Below, piece after piece: positions 7,479 to 18,461 of a stretch of DNA of 64,000 nt. Position numbers and translations under genes: made by a program. The first letter of the stretch is position 1; the number at the start of each line of letters is the position of its first letter. The stretch lies in NCBI RefSeq assembly GCF_002088235.1, contig NZ_AQQV01000001.1, positions 1,116,001-1,180,000 on the forward strand. Reading direction: 5' to 3'. The notes below the pieces were generated by a model, which had not been told where the DNA came from, did no database searches, and saw only the letters and a list, made by a program, of their open reading frames with translations. The stretch comes from Oceanococcus atlanticus. Its GTDB lineage: Bacteria > Pseudomonadota > Gammaproteobacteria > Nevskiales > Oceanococcaceae.

Positions 7479-10400
7479 TGAAAATCATCGACAACACAGC
7501 CAATCTGCTAGGAGATGATCTCAAGGCCACGCTGCACCAGGGCAGCAGACTCAAGATCGCTGCCTCGTGCTTTTCCATTTACGCATTCGAGGCGTTGAAA
7601 ACTGAACTCAGCAAGCTCGAAGAACTGGAGTTCATATTCACCGCGCCGACTTTCGTCGCAACTCAGGCCACAGACCGGTTTAAGAAGGAACGCCGCGAGT
7701 TCTTCATCCCCAAGCTCGAACGCGAAAATGGCTTGTACGGCACGGAGTTCGAAATCCAGCTCCGTAACAAGCTCACCCAAAGAGCAGTAGCCCGCGAATG
7801 CGCGGAGTGGATACGTCGCAAGGCCACGTTCAAATCCAACATCACGAAAGCGCCGATGCAGCAGTTCATGCATGTCGGCAGCGCTGGCGGAAGCACCGCC
7901 TACATGCCCATTAGCGGCTTCACGGCGGTGGATCTGGGTTATCAGAAAGGCGATGCCGTTTCGAACTTCGTCACGCGCTTCGACGACCCCATGCAAACCC
8001 AGATGTATCTGCAGCTGTTCGATCAGATCTGGTCCGACCCGGACAAGGTGAAGGACGTCACGAACGCAATCTGCGAGCACATCGAGTCGGTCTACCAGGA
8101 GAATTCGCCGGAGCGCATCTATTTCATGATGCTCTACAACATCTTTCACGACTTCCTGGACGAGATCGATGAGGATGTGTTGCCGAATGACCTCACAGGC
8201 TACCGTGACAGCCTGGTCTGGAACAAGTTGTTCAACTACCAGCGCGACGCGGCCACCGGCATCATCAACAAGCTGGAGACCTACAACGGCTGCATCCTGG
8301 CGGACAGCGTTGGCCTCGGCAAAACCTTCACCGCTCTGGCCGTCGTCAAGTATTACGAACTGCGCAACCGCTCCGTGCTGGTTCTGTGTCCGAAGAAACT
8401 GGCGGACAACTGGCGTAACTACAACACCAACCTCACCACGAACATCTTCGCCAAGGATCGCTTCAACTACGACGTGCTCTGCCACACGGATCTGTCACGC
8501 ACGACGGGTGAATCCTTCGGCATTCCTCTCAACCGGGTGAACTGGGGCAACTACGACCTGGTGGTGATCGACGAGTCCCACAACTTCCGCAACAACGATG
8601 TCTACAAAGACCGGGAAACCCGTTACCAAAAGCTGATGAACCAGGTCATCCGCGCCGGCGTGAAGACCAAGGTGCTGATGCTCTCCGCCACGCCGGTCAA
8701 TAATCGCTTCACGGACTTGCGCAACCAGCTGGCGTTGGCCTACGAGGGCGAATCCGACGCGCTCAGCAAGCGCTTGAAGTCCGGCGGAGACATTGAAGAA
8801 ATCTTTCGTCGTGCGCAGCGGGCGTTCAACGTCTGGTCGTCCCTGCCGCCCGAAGAGCGCACCCCGGCGTCCATCCTCAAATCGCTGGACTTCGACTTCT
8901 TCGAGTTGCTCGATGCCGTCACCATCGCGCGCTCGCGCAAGCACATTGAGACGTTCTACGACACTACGGACATCGGCCAATTCCCCGAGCGGTGCAAGCC
9001 GCTGTCCTTTCATTGCCCGATCACGCAGCGCTCCGATGTGGTGGGCTTCGATGACATCTTCAAGCAGCTGTCCGTGCTCAAGCTGGCGGTCTATGCGCCC
9101 ATCAGCTACATCCTGCCCAGCCGCCTGAAGAAGTACGAAGAGATATACGACACCCAGGTCGAGGGCGGACGCGGCAAGCTGCGCCAGGCGGATCGTGAGC
9201 GCAGCCTGCAAGCCTTGATGACCACCAACCTGCTCAAACGCCTGGAAAGTTCGGTGGAAGCCTTCCGCCGGACCTTGCGTGCACTGGCCGGCAACATCAC
9301 GCAGACCCTGGAAGCCATTACGGCCTTCGAAGCCAGCGGCCGCTCCGCTGCCGTCGGCGACTACCTTGGCAGCGCCAGCGAGTTCGATCCCGAAGACGAT
9401 GATCTGGCGGGTCTGGATGAATTCAGCGTCGGCAAGAAAGTGCAGATCAGCCTGGCCGACATGGATGTCCCCTCCTGGAAGCATGACCTCCAGGCCGACC
9501 TCACCCTCATCGACGACCTCATCGCCAGCATGGACAACGTCAGCCCGCAGGATGACGCCAAGCTGCAGCACCTGATGTCCATCATCGGCAAAAAGCTGGA
9601 AACGCCACTCAACCCTGGCAACCGCAAGATTCTGATCTTCACAGCCTTCGCCGACACCGCCAATTACCTGTACGAAAACCTCAGCGAGACAGCCAGCAAG
9701 TTGGGGCTGCACATGGGTAAGGTCACTGGCTCCGGGGCGCCCAAGACCACGCTGAAGAAAGCCTACGATTTCCAAAGCGTGCTCACGTTGTTTTCGCCCC
9801 GCTCGAAGGAAAAAGCCACTGCGCTGCCCAATGAACCCGGCGAGCTGGACATTCTCATTGGCACGGATTGCATTTCCGAGGGCCAGAATCTCCAGGACTG
9901 CGACTACCTGGTCAACTACGACATTCACTGGAACCCGGTTCGCATCATTCAGCGCTTTGGCCGTATTGACCGTATCGGTTCACCCAACACGCAAATCCAG
10001 CTGGTCAACTATTGGCCGGACATCTCGCTCGATGAGTACATCAACCTCAAAGAGCGTGTCGAAAACCGCATGATCATCACGGACATCACCGCCACCGGCG
10101 ATGACAACGTGCTCACGGCCAAGTCCAGCGATATTGCCTACCGCAAGGAACAGCTTCAGCGCCTGCAAGACGAAGTGATCGAGCTGGAAGACGTCAAAGC
10201 CGGCATCTCCATCACCGATCTGGGCCTGAATGATTTCCGCATGGACCTGCTCAACTACGTGAAAGACAACGGCGAGTTGGATCACGTGCCCTTCGGAATG
10301 CACGCCATCGTGCCTTCCAAACCCGAGCTGGGTCTGCAGCCAGGCGTCATCTTCGCGCTGAAAAACATTCACCAAAGCGTCAACGTCAACCAGCAGAACC

Positions 10401-10750
10401 GCCTTCATCCGTACTACCTGGTCTACATCGGTGACGACGAAGAGATCATCGCCGACCACACCGAGGTCAAACGCTTGCTGGATCTGATTCGCTCCAGCTG
10501 CAAGGGTCAGGTGGAACCAATCCGTCCTGTCTGCCAGATTTTCAATGAGCGCACCGACGACGGCCGCAACATGGGGCGCTATTCTGAACTGCTCAGCAGC
10601 GCCATACAGTCCATGATTGAGGTAAAAGAAGAAAAGGACGTGGACAGCCTGTTTAGCGGTGGCCGCACCAGTGCGCTAACCCACACAATTGAAGGGCTGG
10701 ACGACTTTGAACTTATCGCCTTCATCGTCATCGAGGGTGAGAGCGCCTGA
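7478..10750 (+). CDS. SNF2-like helicase with possible PLD-like N-terminal domain
   Basis: A 1090-residue superfamily 2 ATPase. Motif I is ADSVGLGKT (about residue 275), motif II DESH (about 364), motif III LSATPVNN, and motifs V-VI end in QRFGRIDRIG (about 825). The N-terminal 200 residues resemble the phospholipase-D-like region found in some helicases of defence loci, but I see no clean HxKxxxxD motif, so nuclease activity is doubtful. The C-terminal 200 residues are a separate, unassigned domain. ATG 7478 overlaps the regulator stop and the stop overlaps the DUF4391 start. It probably translocates on DNA together with the Mod/Res pair encoded downstream. Confidence 0.82.
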   Translation: MKIIDNTANLLGDDLKATLHQGSRLKIAASCFSIYAFEALKTELSKLEELEFIFTAPTFVATQATDRFKKERREFFIPKLERENGLYGTEFEIQLRNKLTQRAVARECAEWIRRKATFKSNITKAPMQQFMHVGSAGGSTAYMPISGFTAVDLGYQKGDAVSNFVTRFDDPMQTQMYLQLFDQIWSDPDKVKDVTNAICEHIESVYQENSPERIYFMMLYNIFHDFLDEIDEDVLPNDLTGYRDSLVWNKLFNYQRDAATGIINKLETYNGCILADSVGLGKTFTALAVVKYYELRNRSVLVLCPKKLADNWRNYNTNLTTNIFAKDRFNYDVLCHTDLSRTTGESFGIPLNRVNWGNYDLVVIDESHNFRNNDVYKDRETRYQKLMNQVIRAGVKTKVLMLSATPVNNRFTDLRNQLALAYEGESDALSKRLKSGGDIEEIFRRAQRAFNVWSSLPPEERTPASILKSLDFDFFELLDAVTIARSRKHIETFYDTTDIGQFPERCKPLSFHCPITQRSDVVGFDDIFKQLSVLKLAVYAPISYILPSRLKKYEEIYDTQVEGGRGKLRQADRERSLQALMTTNLLKRLESSVEAFRRTLRALAGNITQTLEAITAFEASGRSAAVGDYLGSASEFDPEDDDLAGLDEFSVGKKVQISLADMDVPSWKHDLQADLTLIDDLIASMDNVSPQDDAKLQHLMSIIGKKLETPLNPGNRKILIFTAFADTANYLYENLSETASKLGLHMGKVTGSGAPKTTLKKAYDFQSVLTLFSPRSKEKATALPNEPGELDILIGTDCISEGQNLQDCDYLVNYDIHWNPVRIIQRFGRIDRIGSPNTQIQLVNYWPDISLDEYINLKERVENRMIITDITATGDDNVLTAKSSDIAYRKEQLQRLQDEVIELEDVKAGISITDLGLNDFRMDLLNYVKDNGELDHVPFGMHAIVPSKPELGLQPGVIFALKNIHQSVNVNQQNRLHPYYLVYIGDDEEIIADHTEVKRLLDLIRSSCKGQVEPIRPVCQIFNERTDDGRNMGRYSELLSSAIQSMIEVKEEKDVDSLFSGGRTSALTHTIEGLDDFELIAFIVIEGESA

Positions 10751-11496
10751 TGCCGATGTACGACTGGCCCAAGGGGGGGCGCTTCGGCCGCGTCGTCCCC
10801 AAGAGCAAGATCTACGAGCATGCCAAGGCCAGCAACCAACTCAAGGAGCTGTTCATCCGCGACGTGGAGCGAATCGAATGGGCCTACAAACTCGCGCCCG
10901 AGACCTTGAATCTGAGCGCCACCGAGCGGGTCACGGAAGTCCAGGTGTTCGAATTACGCTGTCACACAGCCAACCTGCACCAGGACATCCTGCGCGCGAT
11001 AGACCGCGCCATACCATTTCCCCTGATCTTCGAGCTTCAGCACGGCGGCAAGACCAAAATGGCCGCCGCACACAAGCGCCGCAGTGAAGCAGATAGCACC
11101 AAGTGGGTGCTCAGCGATTATTTCGAAAGCCCTTGGTCGCCGGATACCAATGCGCGAGCGGCGCTGCCGGTGGCTCTGAACCTGGAACGCCTGTACGAAG
11201 CCTTGCTGCAGCCACTGGTCGCCACCCACACCTCACAGCTGACCCAGGCAAGACGAAGCGCCCAGGAGAAGGAAGCAACGCTGACAGGAGTAGCCGAATC
11301 CAGCGCCCGCTACAGTGCGTCTCTATGCGCTCAGATCGAGCAGGCAGCTGCCATTGAAGCTCAGACCCGAGAGATCAAACGAATTCAGGCTCGGCTGAGC
11401 CGAGAGAAACAGTTCAACAAACGCGTAGCCATCAATGCAGAGCTGCGTGAAGCCCAACAAGAACTCGAGCGCCTGAGCTCGAGTTTGTCCGAATAG
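10750..11496 (+). CDS. DUF4391 protein
   Basis: A 248-residue protein recognised by the family pattern YKLAPETLNL, then EVQVFEL, then a pair of charged blocks around IDRAIPFPLIFEL. The function of DUF4391 is unknown; members occur beside helicases and type III-like methyltransferases. The last 70 residues are a predicted coiled coil rich in Glu, Arg and Gln. The start overlaps the helicase stop by one base, so translation is coupled. A role as an adaptor between the helicase and the methyltransferase is an inference from position only. Confidence 0.78.
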   Translation: MPMYDWPKGGRFGRVVPKSKIYEHAKASNQLKELFIRDVERIEWAYKLAPETLNLSATERVTEVQVFELRCHTANLHQDILRAIDRAIPFPLIFELQHGGKTKMAAAHKRRSEADSTKWVLSDYFESPWSPDTNARAALPVALNLERLYEALLQPLVATHTSQLTQARRSAQEKEATLTGVAESSARYSASLCAQIEQAAAIEAQTREIKRIQARLSREKQFNKRVAINAELREAQQELERLSSSLSE

Positions 11497-11521
11497 ACAG
11501 AGAGATTACGTAAGAGAACCC

Positions 11522-13405
11522 ATGGACAAGTTGAAAATGCACAGCCGGGATTTGACCTTAGAAAATATCGCAAAAATTGGCGAGTTGTATCCAGGTTGTG
11601 TCACAGAAGGTCGTGACGGCGAAACAGGTCGCACTCGCCTAGTCGTAGATTTTGAACGGCTAAAACAGGAGCTGAGCGACCATATCGTGGATGGCGACCC
11701 GGAACGCTATCGAATTGACTGGCCTGGAAAGAAAGAAGCGCTTGTCGTTGCCAATGGTCCCATTGCGAAAACATTGCGCCCATCAATTCCAGAAAGCGAG
11801 GACTTTCACAATACGAAAAACTTATTCATTGAAGGCGACAACCTCGAAGCGCTAAAACTGCTTCGGGAGACCTATTTAGGGAAAATCAGGGCGATCTATA
11901 TCGACCCACCATACAACACAGGGTCAGATTTTGTTTACGACGACGATTTTGATCAAGGATCGTCAGAGTACTTGATGAAGACTCTGCAAAAAGACGATTT
12001 AGGCAATCGATTCTTGGCCAATTTGGATTCGGGCGGCAAGTTTCATTCTGACTGGCTTTCCATGATGTATCCGAGACTCAGAGTAGCACGATCATTATTG
12101 TCCCGTGACGGAATGATTTTCATCAGTATCGACGATAATGAAGTTGCTCCATTGCGTCTCATCTGCGACGAAATTTTTGGAAAGCAAAACTTTATAGAAT
12201 GCTTCGTATGGAAGAAAAGCTACGGCGGTGGACCCAAGGAAAAATATGCAGTAACACAGCACGAATACGTGTTGATGTATGCAAAGAGCAAAGAGGAATT
12301 TTTGCCTTTTTCTCTCCCCTATGATCCGAAAAAGGTCGAGAGATACTACAAAGGCAAGGACGAGCATTTTTCAATTCGTGGACCCTATCGACTAAAGCCA
12401 CTCGAAGCGACTAAAAGCATGGACGCGCGCCCAAACTTAGTGTACGACATCCAGCTTGCGGACGGAGAAGTCGTAAGGCCCCAACGCCAATGGCTATGGA
12501 GCAAACAACGCGTAGAGGAAGGGTTGAAGAATAATCACGTTATTGTCGTTAGGAACAACGATCGCGTGACACTCAACTATAAGCAATATTTACGGGATGA
12601 GGATGGCGTCGAGCGTGGGGAAAAAGCATTCAGCGTGATTGATGAGATTTATACCCAACATGGAACAGCCGACCTTAGCAAGCACTTTCCGGATCAAGTT
12701 TTAGTTCAATTCCCAAAGCCGGTACTTCTGATCCAAAGACTTATCCAAATTGCGACCTCCAATTCTCCCGACGCAATTATTTTGGATTTTTTTGCAGGAA
12801 GCGGCACAACCGCAGAAGCCTGCTTCAGGCTTCCGGAGAATGTACGCAAACATGTCAAATTTATTCTCGTCCAGATCCCGGAGGAAACTCCTGAAGCATC
12901 TCCTGCGCGTAAGGCTGGATTTGCGAATATCTCGCAAATTGCAAAAGAACGTATTCGTAGATCTGGCAGAGAGATCGCGAAAAGTGAAGCCAAGGGCGAC
13001 TTCGGATTCCGAGTTCTAAAAGTTGATTCTTCGAACATGAAAGATGTTTTCTACCAGCCCGACGCATCTAACCAGCAAGACCTTCTCGAAGCTGTAGAAA
13101 ACGTCAAGGAGGGCCGTTCGGCTGAAGACCTTCTGTTCCAGGTGCTGGTTGATTGGGGCGTGGATCTCACGCTACCGATTCGCAGCGAGACGGTTCAAGG
13201 GAAATCGGTGTTCTTTGTTGACGACAATGCACTTGTCGCATGTTTCGATTCTGGCGTGTCTGAGGAACTGGTCAAGGAGCTCGCACGTCACGAGCCTTTA
13301 CGTGTCGTATTCCGAGACAACGGCTTCGCTTCCGATGCCGTGAAGATCAATGTCGAGCAAATCTTCCGTCAGCTGTCGCCATCGACTGAAGTCAAATCCA
13401 TCTGA
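11522..13405 (+). CDS. type III-like adenine-specific DNA methyltransferase (Mod)
   Basis: A 627-residue beta-class N6-adenine methyltransferase. The catalytic DPPYNTG motif (residues 128-134) comes before the SAM-binding FFAGSGTT motif (about 421), with the target-recognition region between them, as in type III Mod subunits. It methylates one strand of a short asymmetric site to protect the host and supplies specificity to the Res subunit. The first 1550 bases are clearly AT-richer, with different codon use from the genes on both sides. From about base 13070 the composition returns to that of the neighbours, so most of the gene looks replaced. It starts 25 bases after the DUF4391 gene. Confidence 0.9.
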   Translation: MDKLKMHSRDLTLENIAKIGELYPGCVTEGRDGETGRTRLVVDFERLKQELSDHIVDGDPERYRIDWPGKKEALVVANGPIAKTLRPSIPESEDFHNTKNLFIEGDNLEALKLLRETYLGKIRAIYIDPPYNTGSDFVYDDDFDQGSSEYLMKTLQKDDLGNRFLANLDSGGKFHSDWLSMMYPRLRVARSLLSRDGMIFISIDDNEVAPLRLICDEIFGKQNFIECFVWKKSYGGGPKEKYAVTQHEYVLMYAKSKEEFLPFSLPYDPKKVERYYKGKDEHFSIRGPYRLKPLEATKSMDARPNLVYDIQLADGEVVRPQRQWLWSKQRVEEGLKNNHVIVVRNNDRVTLNYKQYLRDEDGVERGEKAFSVIDEIYTQHGTADLSKHFPDQVLVQFPKPVLLIQRLIQIATSNSPDAIILDFFAGSGTTAEACFRLPENVRKHVKFILVQIPEETPEASPARKAGFANISQIAKERIRRSGREIAKSEAKGDFGFRVLKVDSSNMKDVFYQPDASNQQDLLEAVENVKEGRSAEDLLFQVLVDWGVDLTLPIRSETVQGKSVFFVDDNALVACFDSGVSEELVKELARHEPLRVVFRDNGFASDAVKINVEQIFRQLSPSTEVKSI

Positions 13406-13413
13406 GGCCGGCC

Positions 13414-16400
13414 ATGAAGCTCAAATTCAAGGTTCAGCCTTACCAGACCAATGCCGTCGAAGCTGTGGTGGATTGCTTCGCCGGCCAGCCGAAAGTCGAT
13501 GCCCTGAGCTACCGCATGGACCCTGGTCGGCAGGCGCAGGTCAGCGCTTTTGATGAAGGGTTCAAAAATGCGGATCTGGTCCTGAGCGAGCCACAGATTC
13601 TGGAAAACATCCAGGCCGTGCAGCGCCGCCAGAATCTACCGTTGTCCAGCTCGCATACCGAGTTCACCACGTTTGATAAAAAGGGAAACACAACACCGGT
13701 TCCTGCAGGCTATAAACGGGACGCCCTCGCGGCAACGCGCCTGCACCTTGATGTGGAGATGGAAACTGGCACAGGCAAAACCTACTGCTACATCAAGACC
13801 ATCTTCGAGATGAACAAGCTCTATGGCTGGTCCAAATTCATCATCATGGTGCCGTCAATCGCTATTCGGGAAGGCGTGTACAAATCACTGGAAATCACGG
13901 CGGACCACTTTACCGAGAGCTACGGCAAGAAAGCCCGCTTCTTCATTTACAACTCCAAGCGCCTACACGAGCTGGAGAGCTTCTCGTCCGACGCGGGCAT
14001 CAACGTCATGGTCATCAACATCCAGGCGTTCGCGTCACGCGGGGCGGACAACCGGCGGATTTACGACGAGCTGGACGATTTTCAGTCGCGTAAGCCGATT
14101 GACGTCATAGCCTCCAACCGGCCTATCCTGATTCTTGATGAACCACAGAAGATGGAAGGGCCGGCAATGCTGGAATCCCTACCCAAGTTCAAGCCTCTGA
14201 TGATTCTGCGGTACTCCGCGACCCACCGAACCCAGCACAACCGTATCCATCGCCTGGATGCCCTGGACGCCTACAACCAGAAGCTGGTCAAGAAAATCGC
14301 CGTGCGCGGAATTCAGACACGCGGCCTCGCGGGCACCAACGCCTACCTCTACCTGGAAAGCATCGAGATATCCAAGAAGGCACCCGTTGCCCGAATTGAG
14401 CTGGAGGTCAAACTCAAGTCAGGCGAAATCAAGCGTCAACTCTGCCGGCTGGAGTTTCAGGACAATCTCTACACGAAGTCCGGGGATCTGGATCAATACC
14501 GCGAAGGCTTCACCATCTCGCAGATCGATGCCAACAACGACACGGTGGAATTCACCAATGGCATTGTGCTGCATGCCGGTGAGGCGACCGGCGACGTCTC
14601 AGAGGGCGACATTCGACGCATCCAGATCCGCGAGACGATCAAGGCCCACCTGGACAAGGAAAAACAGCTCTTCGGCCGGGGCATCAAGGTGCTGTCCTTG
14701 TTCTTCATCGACGAAGTCGCCAAGTACCGCGACTACGACGAGGCCGACGAGAAAGGCGAATACGCCCGCATCTTTGAGGAAGAGTACGAGCAGCTGAAGT
14801 CGGAGTATCTCTCCGAACTCGCCATCGACAACGAGGCTTACCGCAAGCATCTCGCCGACATCAACGCCGCCAAGACGCACAACGGCTATTTCTCCATCGA
14901 CAAGAAGACCAACCGCCTTAAAAACCCGAAGGTCGGTGCGCGTTCGGTGGATTCCGATGACGTGGATGCCTACGACCTCATCCTGAAAGACAAGGAGCGC
15001 CTGCTGTCCTTTACGGAACCGACCCGATTCATCTTTTCCCACAGCGCTCTGCGCGAGGGCTGGGACAATCCCAACGTGTTCGTGATGTGCATGCTCAAGC
15101 ACAGCGACAACACCATCTCACGCCGTCAGGAAGTCGGCCGTGGGCTGCGCATCTGTGTTGATCAGCACGGTGACCGCATGGATCACCCTGCCGTGGTCCA
15201 CGACATCAACGTGCTCACCGTTGTCGCCAGCGAAAGTTACAAGGATTTCGTTAGCGGCCTGCAGAGTGAAATCGTCGAAACGCTGTCTTCACGCCCGCGC
15301 CAGGCCACCGAGGACTACTTCGCCGGCAAGGCGATGCAAACCGACCAGGGCGAAGTGGAAGTCACGGCGGCCATGGCCAAGCAGATCTATCGCTATCTGC
15401 TGAAGAACGACTACACCGACGATGCCGACCAGATCGCCCAGCCTTACCACGACGCGAAGGAAACCGGATCACTGGCGGAGTTGCCGGAAGAACTCAAGCC
15501 CTATGCCGAGCAGGTCTTTCAGCTAATCGACAGCGTATTCAGCGAGGCACAGCTGCCGAAGGTCGATGATGGGCGCAAGCCAAAGATGAACCCGCTGAAC
15601 GCCAACTTCGAGAAAAAAGAGTTCCTGGCCCTGTGGGAGCGCATTAACAAGAAGGCCGTGTACCGCGTCGATTTCGACTCCGACGAGCTGATTCGTAAAT
15701 GCGTCTCCGCTCTGGACAAGTATCTGCGTGTCACCAAGCTGCAGTACACCGTCTACTCCGGCATCCAGCGTGATGGCCTCACTCACACTCAGTTGGAAGG
15801 AGGCGAGGCTTTCGACCAGACCCACTCCGAAACTGAATATGGCAAGTCGGCCCACTCGCGGGTGAAATACGACCTGATTGGGAAAATTGCCGACAACGCG
15901 AAACTGACGCGCAAGACTACAGCGAGCATCCTCAGCCAGATCGAAGCTCCGGTCTTTGGCCAGTTCAAAGACAATCCCGAACACTTCATCGCCGAAGCAT
16001 CGCGGCTCATCAATGAGCAGAAAGCCGCCATGGTCATCGAACGCCTGACCTACGACGAAACCCAAGACCGCTACGACACCCAGATCTTCACCGATAACCA
16101 GACCGGCCAGGATTTCTCACGCGCGTCAGCAAGGCTCAAGAACCACGTCTACGACTACGCCATCACCGACTCAGAGATCGAAAAGAAATTCGTACAGGAA
16201 CTGGACACCAGCAGCGAAGTCGTCGTCTACGCCAAACTTCCTCGAGGGTTCCTCATCCCCACACCCGTCGGCGACTACAACCCCGACTGGGCCATCTCCT
16301 TCAAGGAAGGCAGCGTGCGCCACATCTACTTCGTCGCAGAAACGAAGGGCACCATGTCATCCATGAAGTTGCGGGACATCGAGCACAAAAAAATCGAATG

Positions 16401-16503
16401 CGCCCGAAAATTCTTCGACGAGCTTGCGAGCCACCAGGCCAACGAATGCATTAAATATGACGTGGTCACCGACTATGCGAAGTTGATGGATTTGGTGGCG
16501 TAA
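13414..16503 (+). CDS. type III-like restriction endonuclease subunit (Res)
   Basis: A 1029-residue ATP-dependent nuclease. Walker A is METGTGKT (about residue 116), motif II is DEPQ (about 241), motif III is LRYSATH, and motif VI is EVGRGLRI (about 575). The C-terminal nuclease is of the PD-(D/E)xK type, with NPDWAI and a downstream AETKG (about 955-978). With Mod it would cleave unmodified DNA after ATP-driven contact between two sites. All key residues appear intact. It begins 8 bases after the Mod stop and ends only 23 bases from the stop of the convergent OLD gene. Confidence 0.92.
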   Translation: MKLKFKVQPYQTNAVEAVVDCFAGQPKVDALSYRMDPGRQAQVSAFDEGFKNADLVLSEPQILENIQAVQRRQNLPLSSSHTEFTTFDKKGNTTPVPAGYKRDALAATRLHLDVEMETGTGKTYCYIKTIFEMNKLYGWSKFIIMVPSIAIREGVYKSLEITADHFTESYGKKARFFIYNSKRLHELESFSSDAGINVMVINIQAFASRGADNRRIYDELDDFQSRKPIDVIASNRPILILDEPQKMEGPAMLESLPKFKPLMILRYSATHRTQHNRIHRLDALDAYNQKLVKKIAVRGIQTRGLAGTNAYLYLESIEISKKAPVARIELEVKLKSGEIKRQLCRLEFQDNLYTKSGDLDQYREGFTISQIDANNDTVEFTNGIVLHAGEATGDVSEGDIRRIQIRETIKAHLDKEKQLFGRGIKVLSLFFIDEVAKYRDYDEADEKGEYARIFEEEYEQLKSEYLSELAIDNEAYRKHLADINAAKTHNGYFSIDKKTNRLKNPKVGARSVDSDDVDAYDLILKDKERLLSFTEPTRFIFSHSALREGWDNPNVFVMCMLKHSDNTISRRQEVGRGLRICVDQHGDRMDHPAVVHDINVLTVVASESYKDFVSGLQSEIVETLSSRPRQATEDYFAGKAMQTDQGEVEVTAAMAKQIYRYLLKNDYTDDADQIAQPYHDAKETGSLAELPEELKPYAEQVFQLIDSVFSEAQLPKVDDGRKPKMNPLNANFEKKEFLALWERINKKAVYRVDFDSDELIRKCVSALDKYLRVTKLQYTVYSGIQRDGLTHTQLEGGEAFDQTHSETEYGKSAHSRVKYDLIGKIADNAKLTRKTTASILSQIEAPVFGQFKDNPEHFIAEASRLINEQKAAMVIERLTYDETQDRYDTQIFTDNQTGQDFSRASARLKNHVYDYAITDSEIEKKFVQELDTSSEVVVYAKLPRGFLIPTPVGDYNPDWAISFKEGSVRHIYFVAETKGTMSSMKLRDIEHKKIECARKFFDELASHQANECIKYDVVTDYAKLMDLVA

Positions 16504-16526
16504 GGCTCAGTACCGAGGGATATTTC

Positions 16527-18461
16527 TCAGTTTGACTGGCCGATCGTTCCCTCTGAGAACTTTATGATGTTTTCGACCAACTTCACGAGCGACGGCGATC
16601 GTTCGCCCGCATCCCAGGCACCCTTGAGCGCTCGCGAAACCGCAAGGGGGTTCTTCGTTAGACCTCCCGGCTGTCCATAGTGGGCGGCTGCTTCGTCTTT
16701 ATGATGAGCCCAATTGTCCCCAAGCTCCGACACCACGAGCTCGGTTAGATTCGTCTTCCACATCACAAAATCTGACTCCCATACATGATCATCAGGCCAA
16801 TTGCTGTGTGACGAGTAACCCATCAGGGCTGAAATTGAGGCGTTTTCTTTCTTGTGCTGGTCAATGTGGCACTGCTTTTCGGTGTTGGTGTCAGAATCAA
16901 TGACTACAAAAGCGGGAATCCCCAATTTTTTCGCCATGGCGAGTGGCTTTATGATCTCGCTCTTGCCGCCGACCGGCACGATGTGACATCCGAATCGGCG
17001 GAACGGGGTCATCAAGTCAAGAAATGTGAGATATGAGCTGATGTGCGCAACGTCTTCAATTCCTTCCACCAGCACCAATACTTTGCAGAAGAACATCTCG
17101 TTTATGGTGGGATTGAGAGTCGGGTACAGCTTCGCAAGCATTCCCTTTTCCTGAAGCAGCTTTTGACCAACATCCTTAAGTGATTTGGCTAAATCCTTAT
17201 AAGTGAGCTGTTGGACCTTTGAGCAAGGGGGGGCACCAAATTCTCGCACTACACGAATGGCTTCAAAGTCGTCGCCAGGAACAAACAATGGGCTGTGCGA
17301 GCAAACAACTACTTGGTTTTCGCTCTCCGCCAGATCGTGCAGCACTTCAGCTAGATATTTCGCTTGCGGAGGGTGTTGATAGAGCTCAGGCTCCTCAATT
17401 GCAAGAATGAGAGTGGGCGCAGATTCATCCGTTGACGTCGCCAGCTCCTGGAGAAGCGTCAGCATGAAGGATCGTTGCATTCCATGGCCGAACCTTGCCA
17501 GCTCACCTTCAAACCCCCTTTCACCGAGCTGAATGTATGCCCAAGGCTCGTCAACCTTGACCGACCTTTCAGGGTCCTGGGTCCACAGAACCTTGGCAGT
17601 GGCAGCAGGATGGGCCCAGTTCTGGAGCTTTGACTCCAGTGACTTGGAGAGATCATCCAAAACAGACTGTTCGGCATCGAGCATGCTTTGGTAATTAGTC
17701 CGAAGCGTTTCGCGAAGTTCCGACACTTTTTCGGAAAAGTCGACTTTAGTCCGAATAGTCCTGGAAAGGAGTTGACCAAGTCCCGAGGTCTTTGATTCCT
17801 GACTTTCCTCTGTTATGTCCTTGACCGCCGGGACAAACACCCACTGTAAGTGCGGAGCGAGGCGATTTGTCCCCCTTGTTGCACCGTAGAATTGGTCCTC
17901 GCTCGGAATCAGCGAACACTGGTCTGGATGGCTTGCTTCGTATTCTTGAAGGGCCGTTGCCATTGCTTCTTTTGTACCGGCACCCGCCAGGTCAGGATAT
18001 TTTGACTTGAGCTCGGCGAAGATGGCCTTCAACTCACCCGCCTTGCCCCCAGCCTTGTCCGCCTCAAAATATGTCCGGAAATCGTCCATTCCGAGCCGGT
18101 TCCCGAACTGCTTAACTTCGGCCCGCTCAGCATTTGCATCGTATTTGGCAATGGCTGAAACAATAAGTTTGTCCTGTCTGACGTAGTCGGCCAGACCCTC
18201 TTTTGCAGCATCAGAAAGGTCTATAAATGTGACCGTGATCCGAATTGGATCGCTCACGTTCTTGTGATGAAAATCATCCGCGGATAGCTTGCTAAGGTCC
18301 GTCTTCGAATCCTTGTACTGCCGAAAAAATACGTTTAAAGCAGCCAACACTGTTGATTTACCGGCACCATTGGGCCCTACCAGGCAACAGTAGTTGCCGA
18401 AGTAGATGGTTTCATCTTTGAAGGCCCGAAAATTCTCGATATGAACTGATTCAATTTTCAT
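16527..18461 (-). CDS. OLD-family ATPase with TOPRIM nuclease domain
   Basis: A 644-residue protein with an N-terminal ABC-type ATPase (Walker A GPNGAGKS at 29-36, Walker B LILAIEEPE, then VVCSHSP) and a C-terminal TOPRIM nuclease. The TOPRIM glutamate is in VLVEGIEDV (about 463) and the paired acids are in VVIDSDTN (about 517). OLD proteins are ATP-regulated nucleases, several of which act in phage exclusion. As third gene of a - strand operon its ATG overlaps the SMC-like stop by 4 bases, which implies stoichiometric expression with the SMC-like and phosphoesterase proteins. It could be the effector nuclease of the three-gene unit. Confidence 0.88.
   Translation of the reverse strand: MKIESVHIENFRAFKDETIYFGNYCCLVGPNGAGKSTVLAALNVFFRQYKDSKTDLSKLSADDFHHKNVSDPIRITVTFIDLSDAAKEGLADYVRQDKLIVSAIAKYDANAERAEVKQFGNRLGMDDFRTYFEADKAGGKAGELKAIFAELKSKYPDLAGAGTKEAMATALQEYEASHPDQCSLIPSEDQFYGATRGTNRLAPHLQWVFVPAVKDITEESQESKTSGLGQLLSRTIRTKVDFSEKVSELRETLRTNYQSMLDAEQSVLDDLSKSLESKLQNWAHPAATAKVLWTQDPERSVKVDEPWAYIQLGERGFEGELARFGHGMQRSFMLTLLQELATSTDESAPTLILAIEEPELYQHPPQAKYLAEVLHDLAESENQVVVCSHSPLFVPGDDFEAIRVVREFGAPPCSKVQQLTYKDLAKSLKDVGQKLLQEKGMLAKLYPTLNPTINEMFFCKVLVLVEGIEDVAHISSYLTFLDLMTPFRRFGCHIVPVGGKSEIIKPLAMAKKLGIPAFVVIDSDTNTEKQCHIDQHKKENASISALMGYSSHSNWPDDHVWESDFVMWKTNLTELVVSELGDNWAHHKDEAAAHYGQPGGLTKNPLAVSRALKGAWDAGERSPSLVKLVENIIKFSEGTIGQSN

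Noticed and set aside
8495-9928. 477-codon antisense frame opposite the helicase
   Set aside because: Its low-complexity, Val/Gln-rich translation is typical of antisense shadows. The + strand helicase has all its motifs.
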